From positions 48,523 through 112,522 of the forward strand of contig PPHI01000002.1 of NCBI GenBank assembly GCA_002901265.1: a DNA stretch of 64,000 bases, written 5' to 3'. This DNA is from Rhodopirellula baltica. Its GTDB lineage: Bacteria; Planctomycetota; Planctomycetia; Pirellulales; Pirellulaceae. A program made the position numbers and the translations under genes. The first letter of the stretch is position 1. The number at the start of each line of letters is the position of its first letter. Below the pieces are notes generated by a model. It searched no databases. It was not told the origin of the DNA and was given only the letters and a program-made list of their open reading frames with translations. Positions 15,349 through 25,724 of the stretch are shown one piece after another.

Positions 15349-16659
15349 TTACTCGTATTCGCGAACTTGGCGGGCGATGGCGGCGCCGAGGGCTTCCCGC
15401 ACACTTTCAATCGTGATTCGGTCAAAGATCTGCTGGAAGAATCCCGTCACGATCATACGGGTTGCTTCCTTCTGCGTGAATCCACGGCAGCGGGCGTAGA
15501 AAATTTGCTCCTCATCGACCTTGCTGGTCGTACTACCGTGCGTGCAACGCACATCATCGGCTTCGATTTCCAATCCTGGGATCGAATCCGCACGCGCCGC
15601 TGGCGAAAGAACCAAGTTGTCGTTTCGCTGATAACCGTCTGTCTTTTGGGCGATCGGGTCAACCTTGATCATTCCACGCCATACCGTGCGACTCTTATCC
15701 TGCTGTGCGGACTTATACAAAAAGTCACTGTGACAGCTCGGCGCGCGGTGGTGTTGCTGGGTGTGATAGGCCAAGTGCTGGCGACCTTCGGTGAACATCA
15801 CGCCGTTGACTTGGCTGTCCGCACCGGGGCCGACCAGATCGACGGTTTGGTTCACTTTTGACAGCATCGATCCCATTGCGGCAATCGTCCACTGCAGAGT
15901 GCAATCGCGGTCAATGACCGCTTTTTGCTGTGCGAAGTGGTATGCCTTGTGACCCCACTCTTGCAAGCTTACGAAACGCAGATGAGAGCCTGGCTTTTGA
16001 ATCAGCTCGATCGAACCGAGGTGCAACCCACCGGCGTTCGGGTCCAGGCTGTTTGACTCATGCAGTACGGTCGCCTCGGCGCCTTCTTCGACCACAACCA
16101 AAGTGTGAGTCGTGTCGGTGCCGCCATCGGTCATGATCGAACCGATGTGCAAAGGCTGAGTGATGGTGACGCCACGTGGAACGTAAAGGAATTGCCCACC
16201 GGACATGAACGCCGCGTGCAGAGCAGCGAACTTGTCATGATCAGGGTCGAACGCGGTGAACAGGTGCGGGCGAACCAGATCGGGATGCGAGTTGGCAATT
16301 TCGCTAAGCGGACCAAACACGACGCCCTTGTCAGCCAATTCTTGTGACAAGCTGTGCGTCACGACACCGCTATCGACGGTTTCGATTCGGCCACCAAGCT
16401 CGACGCCTTCGACCAGTTGGTGCGGACTGTTCGGCAGTGCTTCGGCACCGGCGAAGTTTGGCAGCCCGTATTTATTCAGCTGGAACGTGCGGATATCAGT
16501 GCGGATCCATTCTTCGTGCCGGCGGTGCGGCCAATCCATTTTGGAAGCGTGCTCGAACGCTTCGCGACGCAGTGCGACCAGCCAATCTGGCTCGGCCACG
16601 TGATCTAGCAACGCTTCGAATCCGGCTTCATCGAACGCGTGAACAGTGGAAGATGACAT
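15349..16659 (-). CDS. sufD: Fe-S cluster assembly protein SufD
   Basis: A 436-residue SufB/SufD-family protein. It has the usual N-terminal helical part (WPHRRHEEWIRTDIRTF, where the 'R..E.WR.T' motif is recognisable) and the beta-helix core (FLYVPRGVTITQPLHIGSI). The C-terminal signature ADDVRCTHGSTTSKVDEEQIFYARCRGFTQKEATRMIVTGFF is also present. SufD forms the SufBC2D scaffold with the two proteins encoded upstream, assembling [Fe-S] clusters in the cytosol. It is separated from sufB by 166 bases that contain a 12-bp hairpin, and it is nearly contiguous with the SufT-like gene. Confidence 0.93.
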   Translation of the reverse strand: MSSSTVHAFDEAGFEALLDHVAEPDWLVALRREAFEHASKMDWPHRRHEEWIRTDIRTFQLNKYGLPNFAGAEALPNSPHQLVEGVELGGRIETVDSGVVTHSLSQELADKGVVFGPLSEIANSHPDLVRPHLFTAFDPDHDKFAALHAAFMSGGQFLYVPRGVTITQPLHIGSIMTDGGTDTTHTLVVVEEGAEATVLHESNSLDPNAGGLHLGSIELIQKPGSHLRFVSLQEWGHKAYHFAQQKAVIDRDCTLQWTIAAMGSMLSKVNQTVDLVGPGADSQVNGVMFTEGRQHLAYHTQQHHRAPSCHSDFLYKSAQQDKSRTVWRGMIKVDPIAQKTDGYQRNDNLVLSPAARADSIPGLEIEADDVRCTHGSTTSKVDEEQIFYARCRGFTQKEATRMIVTGFFQQIFDRITIESVREALGAAIARQVREYE

Positions 16660-16767
16660 TGAATGTTATGGGAGGATTTGTAAGTGCAGCCTGGGTTGCG
16701 CTCGCGGTCACCGCGGCGTCAAACAAACATGATGTCGGGCGCGTCATTCGCGGCCCGCGCGAAAGCT

Positions 16768-16810
16768 CTTCGGTGGTGACCGTCTTGCCGATTCGTCATC
16801 ACCACCGAAG
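16768..16810 (-). promoter_or_regulatory. Intercistronic hairpin between sufB and sufD
   Basis: CTTCGGTGGTGA (16768-16779) is exactly complementary to TCACCACCGAAG (16799-16810), with a 19-base loop, in the 166-base gap between sufB and sufD. There is no T-run on either side, so it is more likely an RNA-processing or stability element, or a partial terminator, than a full terminator. Confidence 0.45.
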
Positions 16811-16825
16811 TGTGTTGCGTCGGGA

Positions 16826-18232
16826 CTAACCGACGCTGCCTTCCATTTGAAGTTGGATCAGGCGGTTCATTTCGATGGCGTATTCCATCGGCAGTTCTTT
16901 CACGAGCGGCTCGATGAAACCATTGACGATCATCGTGCTGGCCTCTTGCTCGGTCAGACCACGCGACAACAAGTAGAACATCTGCTCTTCGCCGATCCGC
17001 GAAACGCTGGCCTCGTGTCCGATCTGGACGTCTTGCTCGCTGATTTCGATGTACGGATACGTATCGCTGCGGCTTTCCGGGTCCAAAATCAATGCGTCAC
17101 AGACAACGTTGTTCTTGCTGTTGTGAGCACCGGGTTGAACCGCGACCAAGCCACGGTAGCTGCTGCGGCCACCATTCTTGCTGATACTTTTGCTGATGAT
17201 CTGGCCCGTGGTGTTGGGCGCTTCGTGAACCAGCTTGGCACCGGCGTCTTGGTGTTGACCAGCACTTGCGAAAGCGATCGACAGGATCTCTCCGCGGGCA
17301 CCGGGTTCTTTCATGTGCACGGCGGGGTACTTCATCGTCAACTTGCTGCCCAAGTTTCCGTCAACCCATTCCATGGTCGCGTCGCCATAGGCCCACGCTC
17401 GCTTGGTCACCAGGTTGTAGATGTTGTTCGCCCAGTTCTGGATCGTGGTGTAACGGCAACGGGCGTTGCGTTTGACAACGACTTCGACAACCGCACTGTG
17501 CAAGCTTTCGGTACTGTACATCGGAGCGGTGCAGCCTTCGACATAGTGCACGTTGGCTCCTTCATCGACCAAGATCAGCGTCCGCTCGAATTGGCCCATG
17601 CTTTCCGCGTTGATGCGGAAATACGCTTGCAATGGGAAATCGATCGTCACACCCTTGGGAATGTAGATGAACGAACCACCCGACCAAACCGCGCTGTTGA
17701 GTGCAGCGAACTTGTTGTCCTCTGGCGGAATGATTTTGCCGAAGTATTCACGCAGCAATTCTGGATGCTCGCGAACGGCGGTGTCGGTGTCGGTGAAGAT
17801 CACGCCTTTCTTGGCAAGGTCTTCTTCCAGCGAACCGTAAACGACTTCACTTTCGAACTGTGCCTTCACACCGGCCAAGAACTTTTTCTCGGCTTCGGGG
17901 ATGCCCAACTTGTCAAAGGTGTCTTTGATCTCTTGGGGAACGTCATCCCAAGTACGGCCTTGTTGTTCGGTCGGCTTGAGGTAGTAAAAGATGTCTTGGA
18001 AATCGATGTCGATGCTTCCGCCCCACTTGGGCATCGGCTTCGATTCAAAGATTTCCAGTGAGCGCAAGCGGAACTCGCGCATCCAATCGGGTTCGTCTTT
18101 GATGTCCGAAATCTGGTTGACGATTTCACGGTTCAAACCCTTTTTGGCTTTGAACACACCTTTGGTTTCGGTGCGGAAATTGTACTTATTGATTTCGCCG
18201 ATTTCTGGCTTACTTGGTGCGTCGGTGCTCAT
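16826..18232 (-). CDS. sufB: Fe-S cluster assembly protein SufB
   Basis: A 468-residue protein with its start at the ATG complementary to 18230-18232 ([19 protein letters not shown]). Upstream codons in the frame run into the sufC-sufB gap and are basic nonsense. Typical SufB segments: [81 protein letters not shown] and [28 protein letters not shown]. SufB is the scaffold on which clusters are built in the SufBC2D complex. It lies 79 bases downstream of sufC. The neighbours are in the order C-B-D rather than the more common B-C-D. Confidence 0.96.
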   Translation of the reverse strand: MSTDAPSKPEIGEINKYNFRTETKGVFKAKKGLNREIVNQISDIKDEPDWMREFRLRSLEIFESKPMPKWGGSIDIDFQDIFYYLKPTEQQGRTWDDVPQEIKDTFDKLGIPEAEKKFLAGVKAQFESEVVYGSLEEDLAKKGVIFTDTDTAVREHPELLREYFGKIIPPEDNKFAALNSAVWSGGSFIYIPKGVTIDFPLQAYFRINAESMGQFERTLILVDEGANVHYVEGCTAPMYSTESLHSAVVEVVVKRNARCRYTTIQNWANNIYNLVTKRAWAYGDATMEWVDGNLGSKLTMKYPAVHMKEPGARGEILSIAFASAGQHQDAGAKLVHEAPNTTGQIISKSISKNGGRSSYRGLVAVQPGAHNSKNNVVCDALILDPESRSDTYPYIEISEQDVQIGHEASVSRIGEEQMFYLLSRGLTEQEASTMIVNGFIEPLVKELPMEYAIEMNRLIQLQMEGSVG

Positions 18233-18311
18233 CGTTCTATTTGATCTCCACGACCTGGAGTGAAGTGTTTTGTTGGCAATCAAGCATGGCAAAGTGACCG
18301 TGCCTGACGAA

Positions 18312-19127
18312 TTAGACGATCGCTTCTTCGGCGAGCATCTCTTGGTTGCGTGCTTCCGCTTCTGGGTACGCCTTGCGAATGCGGTCGTATCCGTGGCGGT
18401 GCAGTTCTTCGGCCAACTCCTTGCCGCCGGTTTCGACAAGCCGTCCGCCCAACATCACGTGGGTGAATTGCGGTGGGTTGTGTTCCAAAAGTTTGTCGTG
18501 GTGGGTGATGATCAACAGACCCATCTTTTGATGACCGATGTCAGCGATCGACTCGCTGGCCAAGCGAACCGCGTCGGCGTCCAAACCGGAGTCGGTTTCG
18601 TCCAGCACAGCAAACTTGGGCTGAAGCATTGCCAGTTGCAGAATCTCGGCACGCTTCATCTCACCACCGGAGAAACCGTCGTTGACGTAACGTCGTGCGA
18701 ACTCGACGTCCATCCGCAGATGCTCCATCTTGTCCTTCAGTTCTTTTCGGAACTCACGCATCGGGATCAGCTCTTCGCCTTCCTTTCGGTCGGGGCGACG
18801 AACGTTGGTGGTCGCGTGACGCAAGAAGTCAGCCATCTTGACGCCGGGGATTGCCATGGGGCGTTGGAAAGCCATGAAGATCCCGGCGCGAGCTCGTTCA
18901 TCGGGTTCCATGTCCAGCACGTCGGCACCATCAAGTGTGATCGAACCGCCGGTGACTTCGTATCCGGGATGCCCCATGATCGCCAAACCGAGCGTGCTTT
19001 TGCCGCTACCGTTGGGCCCCATCAGCGCGTGGGTCTCGCCGTGATTGATGGTCAGGTTGACGCCTCGCAGGATCGGCTTGTCGCCGACGGAAACGTGAAG
19101 GTCTTCGATTTTCAAGACGTGCGTCAT
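18312..19127 (-). CDS. sufC: Fe-S cluster assembly ATPase SufC
   Basis: A 271-residue ABC-type ATPase. Walker A is [11 protein letters not shown], the Q-loop region is [15 protein letters not shown], the signature is [13 protein letters not shown], Walker B is [12 protein letters not shown], and the H-switch is [11 protein letters not shown]. The phrase '[15 protein letters not shown]' is characteristic of SufC. It powers conformational change of SufB/SufD in the cytosolic scaffold complex. It starts 113 bases after the regulator stop. No SufS desulfurase or SufU/SufE gene follows, so sulfur donation must be encoded elsewhere. Confidence 0.96.
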   Translation of the reverse strand: MTHVLKIEDLHVSVGDKPILRGVNLTINHGETHALMGPNGSGKSTLGLAIMGHPGYEVTGGSITLDGADVLDMEPDERARAGIFMAFQRPMAIPGVKMADFLRHATTNVRRPDRKEGEELIPMREFRKELKDKMEHLRMDVEFARRYVNDGFSGGEMKRAEILQLAMLQPKFAVLDETDSGLDADAVRLASESIADIGHQKMGLLIITHHDKLLEHNPPQFTHVMLGGRLVETGGKELAEELHRHGYDRIRKAYPEAEARNQEMLAEEAIV

Positions 19128-19240
19128 ATTCGCTTGACTTCTTTAAGTTGACTTCGGTGTGTGAAACGTTGTGAATGACAAATGTTCGGTATTCGTGTGG
19201 GGCATCGCGACCGAGTTCATATTTCGGCTCGCGTCTCGTC

Positions 19241-20023
19241 TCAGCCCCGCGAGACGTTGGCAGATTCCGCAGCGGACGATTCCCGCTCGGCATCCGTTTG
19301 GCGAAGTCGTCCGCTGACTCCGATTGGTTTCGCTTCGAGCGTTTCCGCCGGTGCGAACTGGCAGCACGCATCGCCGTCTTTGCGACACTGGCTTAGCTGA
19401 ACTGGTTTTCCTAATGCCTCGGACAACAACAGCTCTTCCAGACGACACATCGAATGATCGTGTTCGCCGTTGGCAAGCGTCGGAAACGGACAAGAACTAA
19501 TATCCAAAACCGGCAGCTCGCCTTCGGACACAACGTCACTATTGACGCGGCGTTCGGAAAGCAACTTGCTCAGCAGACGCATCCGATCTTCAAGCGGTGC
19601 GCTGCCATCCAAACGGGCTTCGTGAAGCCGATTGGCGTATTCTTTACCGAGGCGTTTGGCGATTCCTGCCAACAAACGCTCGCGAACTTCGAGGTCCTCG
19701 ATCGCCAGCACCTCCTGCCACATTGCTTCAGCAAGCTCTGTCGAGTCGGCGCTATTGGTGCGACGTCCTTGGTCAGTCAGTCGGTACTGATATGTCGGTC
19801 GGCCTCGACCAGCCACCACCTTCTCTCGTTCGATCAGGCCGCGATCGAGCATTCGATCGACGCGTTGACGAACCGCCGTCGCCGTGACACCCAGCTTGTC
19901 GATCAATTCGCCGATTCCCACCAGCTCTCCCGCCGGGATCGCTCGCAGCAACTCCCGGTCGACCGAGCGGACAACCGCATGATCGGCCGCCGAGTTGTCG
20001 GACTTGCCGTTAGCTGTACGCAT
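19241..20023 (-). CDS. SufR-like Fe-S-sensing transcriptional regulator
   Basis: A 260-residue protein started at the ATG complementary to 20021-20023 (MRTANGKSDN...). The longer frame continues upstream through the putative operator and is unlikely. A winged helix-turn-helix spans about 18-85 (LLRAIPAGELVGIGELIDKL, GVTATAVRQRVDRMLDRGLI, GRPTYQYRLTDQG), as in the DeoR/SufR group. The C-terminal part carries Cys178 (SSCPF), Cys193 (SMCRLEE), Cys213 (SQCRKDG) and Cys220-Cys221. This spacing is like the cluster-binding site of cyanobacterial and actinobacterial SufR. It would repress suf genes when holding a cluster. It is first in the suf block and has a matching dyad upstream. Confidence 0.84.
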   Translation of the reverse strand: MRTANGKSDNSAADHAVVRSVDRELLRAIPAGELVGIGELIDKLGVTATAVRQRVDRMLDRGLIEREKVVAGRGRPTYQYRLTDQGRRTNSADSTELAEAMWQEVLAIEDLEVRERLLAGIAKRLGKEYANRLHEARLDGSAPLEDRMRLLSKLLSERRVNSDVVSEGELPVLDISSCPFPTLANGEHDHSMCRLEELLLSEALGKPVQLSQCRKDGDACCQFAPAETLEAKPIGVSGRLRQTDAERESSAAESANVSRG

Positions 20024-20508
20024 GACCAGAATCGAAGGTGCAGGGAGGAATTTACAGCGAGTATTCGACTCGCAACTACTCTTACTCTTGCAACCGTCGG
20101 CATTTTTGACAACTAGTGTTGTTAAAAAACAAAGCGAACCACCCAATGTAATCGCATTAACGGCACTCCCTGCACCATTGCAGGGTCTATTCGGAGCATC
20201 GGGAATTCCGTCGGTCGCTAATCCGCCACCCCCACCTGGTCGCCACCGACACCTCCAAACACGTTAAAATGCCGTGTTCGTCGCCCCCTAATGCACGACG
20301 CCGCCGCTTGGTAGGATTCGCGTTTTACAGGGCATTGAAACCTTTGTTCTCCCCGTTTGAATTCTTTTAGGGCGTCATAAACATCCGCCAGAACAGAGGG
20401 GCTTTCCGCGATTCAACGTGTCCTGTAATCCTTCCTACCAACGTTCAAAGCTGAAGCGATCTGCTTGCGGCATTCCTTTCCATACGACCTCTCCAGCAGC
20501 CACTTGCC
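20024..20508. other. Divergent intergenic region sufR-like / glucose dehydrogenase
   Basis: 485 bases between divergent genes. Besides the inverted repeat at 20103-20129, the region holds pyrimidine-rich and C-rich stretches near 20220-20250 and a TTGAATTC...TTTTAGG segment near 20357. No second dyad or clear promoter was found by eye. No protein-like frame is present. Confidence 0.5.
20103..20129. promoter_or_regulatory. Inverted repeat, candidate SufR operator
   Basis: ACAAC (20109-20113), TAGT, GTTGT (20118-20122) form an inverted pair. It extends outward, after one mismatch, to TTTTT (20103-20107) and AAAAA (20124-20128), so the arms total 11 bases. CAAC/GTTG half-sites are those bound by cyanobacterial SufR, though there the spacer is 6, not 4. 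It lies 80-100 bases upstream of the SufR-like start. Confidence 0.5.
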
Positions 20509-21612
20509 ATGAAAGCCGTCGCGGTTAAACCGGGCACCCCCAACAGCGTCCACCTGACAGAGATCCCTGAACCCACCCTCGACGCATTCCCCGACGGCAA
20601 TGGCGTTTTGGTGAAAACGCTGAAAGTCGGAGTCGACGCGACCGACCGAGAAATCAACGAAGCCCTCTATGGCAACGCCCCCGAAGGTGACAGCCACTTG
20701 GTCATCGGGCACGAATCGTTTGGCGTCGTCGAAGCAGTCGGCCCGAACGTCCGCCGCGTCAAGCCTGGCGATTACGTCACCGCGACCGTTCGCCGCCCGG
20801 GCGGGTCGATCTATGACATGATCGGCACCAACGACATGACCAGCGAAGAGACGTACTACGAACGCGGCATCAACCTCCGCCACGGTTTCATGACCGAAAA
20901 GTTCGTCGACGAGGAAGAGTACATCGTCCGAGTCCCAGAAGGACTGAAGCACCTGCACGTGCTGATGGAGCCGATGAGCTGTGCAGCCAAAGCGGTCCAA
21001 CAAGCGTACGAAGCGCAACAACGGATGAAAGTCTGGCGCCCACGCCTGGCTTATGTCTTGGGCTCGGGCCAGATCGGTTTGCTGACCACGCTGATCCTGA
21101 AACTGCGCGGCTTGGAAGTCTACACGCTGGCACGCGGTGAAGCTCCGAACCTGAAAAGTGACATCGTCACCGGGATGGAAGCGAACTATATCAGCACCCG
21201 CGAAACCTCGATGGAAGACCTCGTCAAGAAGACGGGCAAGCCAGACTTGATCGTCGACGCGACCGGCAGCAGCACGCTGGCATTCCAAGCGATGCAGCAT
21301 GTCGGACACAACGGTGTGGTCGTCTGGACCAGCATCACCGGCGGCGACAAGAATCTGGAAATCCCTTCCGACAGCGTCAACCTGAACTGGGTTCTGGGCA
21401 ACAAGCTCCTCCTCGGCAGCGTCAACGGCAACCGCACGCACTTCGAAAGCGGCATCCGCGACCTGGCTTTGGGCGAGATGATGTTCCCCGGCGTCTTGGA
21501 AAAGATCCTGACCCACCCCGTCGAGGGCCTGGACAACTACCAGGAAATGATGCGTCTGCTGGTCGAAGAAAAAGACGCGTTGAAGGTCTACGTCAACGTC
21601 GCTGAAGAGTGA
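20509..21612 (+). CDS. Zinc-dependent glucose/aldose 1-dehydrogenase (archaeal GDH type)
   Basis: A 367-residue medium-chain dehydrogenase. The N-domain has [10 protein letters not shown] (Asp43 where most relatives have Cys), then [14 protein letters not shown] (His and Glu zinc ligands) and [12 protein letters not shown]. The Rossmann fold has [15 protein letters not shown] and LIVDATGSS. The C-terminal part ([25 protein letters not shown]) is the glucose-dehydrogenase C-domain. The haloarchaeal enzyme also uses Asp as a zinc ligand, so the change is not disabling. The Cys cluster of the structural zinc is missing ([16 protein letters not shown]). It oxidises glucose or galactose to the lactone with NAD(P)+, as in non-phosphorylating sugar routes. 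It stands alone, with a weak stem (21673-21696) after it. Confidence 0.85.
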   Translation: MKAVAVKPGTPNSVHLTEIPEPTLDAFPDGNGVLVKTLKVGVDATDREINEALYGNAPEGDSHLVIGHESFGVVEAVGPNVRRVKPGDYVTATVRRPGGSIYDMIGTNDMTSEETYYERGINLRHGFMTEKFVDEEEYIVRVPEGLKHLHVLMEPMSCAAKAVQQAYEAQQRMKVWRPRLAYVLGSGQIGLLTTLILKLRGLEVYTLARGEAPNLKSDIVTGMEANYISTRETSMEDLVKKTGKPDLIVDATGSSTLAFQAMQHVGHNGVVVWTSITGGDKNLEIPSDSVNLNWVLGNKLLLGSVNGNRTHFESGIRDLALGEMMFPGVLEKILTHPVEGLDNYQEMMRLLVEEKDALKVYVNVAEE

Positions 21613-22164
21613 TCGCAAGATCGCCAGTACGGCTTGCATGCCGCCTGCTGCGATCGAAAACTGAAACCGGAACGGCAAAATCGGACTATTTTGCCGGTTC
21701 GGACCGATCAAAATCAGACAGGTTGGACTGACGAAACGACTCCAGCCGAATGGAGGAGTATCCAGTCTGTCTGAAGAACACATCGGCCTGCCTTGAGAAC
21801 AATCGGCGAGAACTGCCGACTTGCCATTGCCGCCAGTAGCGGTGTCTGCTAGCTTCACGCGAATTGGATCCGGGTAAGTTGCCCGGACTTTGCCTCGATT
21901 GCCGAATAAACCGGCTCTTCGACTGCCTTCGATCGCATCTTTAGCAACCTTTTGCGAATCGAACGACGTGCAAAGCGTTCAAATTACTCCACCAACCCCC
22001 TGAATCTGCCGCGAGCAAGTCACAGCGATCGCCTTTTGCGAACGATGGACACCTCTCCTCCTTCGCGGCGTCTGGCTCGAGACCCCACGCTAGTGGTCTC
22101 CAGACGCATCTGCCATTCGCACCCTTCGTGAGCGCTGCTTGTATCGATTCAACCGGAAAGACAC
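21613..22164. other. Intergenic region and rpsA leader
   Basis: 552 bases before rpsA. Near the start, CGGCAAAAT (21673-21681) and ATTTTGCCG (21688-21696) form a 9-bp stem that may end the dehydrogenase transcript but lacks a T-run. The last 300 bases are C-rich without a protein-like frame and probably form the rpsA leader. GGAAAG stands just before the rpsA ATG. No known S1 autoregulation structure was recognised. Confidence 0.5.
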
Positions 22165-23958
<1,794 letters not shown>

Positions 23959-23985
23959 GCACTCCGCTTCGATTGCTAAATAACG

Positions 23986-24022
23986 AAAGCCTCCCATCGG
24001 TTCGCCGATGGGAGGCTTTTTC
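23986..24022 (+). terminator. Rho-independent terminator of rpsA
   Basis: AAAGCCTCCCATCGG (23986-24000), TTCG tetraloop, CCGATGGGAGGCTTT, followed by further Ts to 24021. A 15-bp perfect stem. Confidence 0.95.
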
Positions 24023-24107
24023 TATGATCACCCCGCAGCGTTCCAACCGTAGTGGACGAAGCGATGAGTCCCTCCCCGCACCGTTTCCCTACAAAAACAT
24101 CCGCAGC

Positions 24108-24512
24108 CTACTGAGCTCGCCGGATCCAACACGAACCGTGTGACTGCATCCCGATGTGCGGGTAATAGCTCTCCGCCGCCGGTGCCGCAAGCAAAATCAA
24201 ATTCGTCGCCAGGCCAGCCTGCTGATGCGAAAACTCAATCAGCCGCTTGCCAATACCCTGACGCTGACACTGCACATCGACCGCCAAGTCCGACAGGTAC
24301 GTGCAGTAATGAAAATCGGTGATCGACCGGGCCACTCCTACGAGCAAACCTGATGCGTCACGTGCTGTCGCGATCACATCCGCTTGGCGAAGCATTCCTT
24401 CGATCACATCAAGTCGATCGACCGGCCGTCGCTCCGCAAGCGTCGAACGCTTCAGCACATCAATGAACTCGTCACAGCCAAGCTGCGGCTCCACCGCCAA
24501 CACCACACTCAC
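24108..24512 (-). CDS. GNAT-family N-acetyltransferase
   Basis: A 134-residue cytoplasmic protein. The acetyl-CoA pyrophosphate loop is [12 protein letters not shown] (Q-x-x-G-x-G), preceded by the beta strand [10 protein letters not shown] and followed by [18 protein letters not shown], the usual C-terminal half of the GNAT fold. The substrate is unknown; small stand-alone GNATs of this type acetylate amines or protein N-termini. It lies 63 bases downstream of the glycerate kinase gene on the same strand, so it could be co-transcribed with it. Confidence 0.85.
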   Translation of the reverse strand: MSVVLAVEPQLGCDEFIDVLKRSTLAERRPVDRLDVIEGMLRQADVIATARDASGLLVGVARSITDFHYCTYLSDLAVDVQCQRQGIGKRLIEFSHQQAGLATNLILLAAPAAESYYPHIGMQSHGSCWIRRAQ

Positions 24513-24575
24513 AAGTCACCTCTCTCTAATCGAACTCCAACAACCCGTTGGAGTCTAGGCTTTAGCCGATCCTTC

Positions 24576-25703
24576 TCATCCCGCCAGCAACTTCGCCGCT
24601 GCCGCTTGCACCAGCGACGCCGCTTGCTCAATCGTCTCTTCGATCGGCCTTGCCGGATCGTGGATCTGCACCACAGCCTCCAGCCCCAGGTCCTCGACCG
24701 AACGCTCCTTCATCTCCAGCACACCACAGATCGCCTTCACCGGAACACCGTACTTCCGCCCCACATCGGCGACACCACGAACGAGTTTTCCGTAACTGGT
24801 CTGATCATCAATGCGACCTTCGCCAGTAATGATCAAGTCGATCTTCCCCCCGGCCAACAAACGCTCCATACCAGCCAACGCCAAGACGAACTCAACGCCA
24901 GAAATGAACTGACCACCAAGGAACACCTTTAGCCCATACCCAGTCCCGCCGGCCGCACCAGCGCCAGGCTCGTCTCCTTCGTCGAGTTGCAACTGTGTGA
25001 CCACAACGGACTGCAAATGGTTCAGCCCAATTTCCAGACGCTTGACCATTGCCGCATCGGCACCTTTTTGCGGGGCATAGACGCGCGCCGCCCCCTGCGA
25101 GCCTAGCAAAGGATTCGAGACATCGTTGACCGCGATGACCTGCACGTCGGACAGCCCTTCCAACACCGCTGACGAATCGATTCGGCGGATCTCGTGCAAA
25201 CGCCCGCCTACTGGATCGACCGTTTCTCCGACACCATCGACGAATCGATAGCCGAAGGCCTTGGCGATTCCGCATCCGCCATCATTGGTCGCACTACCGC
25301 CCAAACCGACATAGACTTTTTTGGCACCATTCTTGATCGCGTCAACGATCAAACGACCGGTGCCTTCGGTCGACGCGACTGCCGGATTGCGTTCCTCCAC
25401 ATCCAGCAATTCCATGCCGCTTGCACGCGCCATTTCGACATAGGCCGTCGCGTTTTCGGCGTCCCAACCATATTCGGCCACGATCGATCGCCCCAGCGGA
25501 TCGCAAGTCCTGCACTCAACCATTTCCAACCCAGCGCGACACTCCGCGACAGCTTCCAAGAACCCGTCACCTCCGTCCGATGCGACAACGTGGTGCAAGT
25601 TGATGCCAGGCTGTTGGCGACGTAAACCTGATTCGATCGCCACGATCACTTCGCTGGCAGTGAGCGATCCTTTGAACTTGTCCGGGACGATCAAAACATT
25701 CAT
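24576..25703 (-). CDS. Glycerate kinase (GlxK/GarK class)
   Basis: A 375-residue enzyme of the class-1 glycerate kinases. It has the canonical start NVLIVPDKFKGSLTASEVIVAIESGLR. SDGGDGFLEA, VYVGLGGSATNDGGCGIAKA and LIITGEGRIDDQTSYGK follow, all family signatures. It phosphorylates D-glycerate with ATP to 2- or 3-phosphoglycerate in the cytosol. It begins 21 bases after the stop of a GH13_18 phosphorylase. Glucosylglycerate phosphorylase releases D-glycerate and glucose-1-phosphate, so the pair would form a complete salvage route. Confidence 0.94.
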   Translation of the reverse strand: MNVLIVPDKFKGSLTASEVIVAIESGLRRQQPGINLHHVVASDGGDGFLEAVAECRAGLEMVECRTCDPLGRSIVAEYGWDAENATAYVEMARASGMELLDVEERNPAVASTEGTGRLIVDAIKNGAKKVYVGLGGSATNDGGCGIAKAFGYRFVDGVGETVDPVGGRLHEIRRIDSSAVLEGLSDVQVIAVNDVSNPLLGSQGAARVYAPQKGADAAMVKRLEIGLNHLQSVVVTQLQLDEGDEPGAGAAGGTGYGLKVFLGGQFISGVEFVLALAGMERLLAGGKIDLIITGEGRIDDQTSYGKLVRGVADVGRKYGVPVKAICGVLEMKERSVEDLGLEAVVQIHDPARPIEETIEQAASLVQAAAAKLLAG

Positions 25704-25724
25704 CAGGCTGCGTTGGGAGATGGG

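Noticed and set aside
16847..18061. 404-codon plus-strand frame inside sufB (and a 293-codon one across sufC)
   Set aside because: Antisense to clear SufB and SufC; no motifs and no ribosome binding site.
20413..21858. 481-codon open frame opposite the glucose dehydrogenase gene
   Set aside because: It is the antisense of a gene with clear family motifs; its own translation has no recognisable domains and is rich in residues expected from complementing biased third positions.
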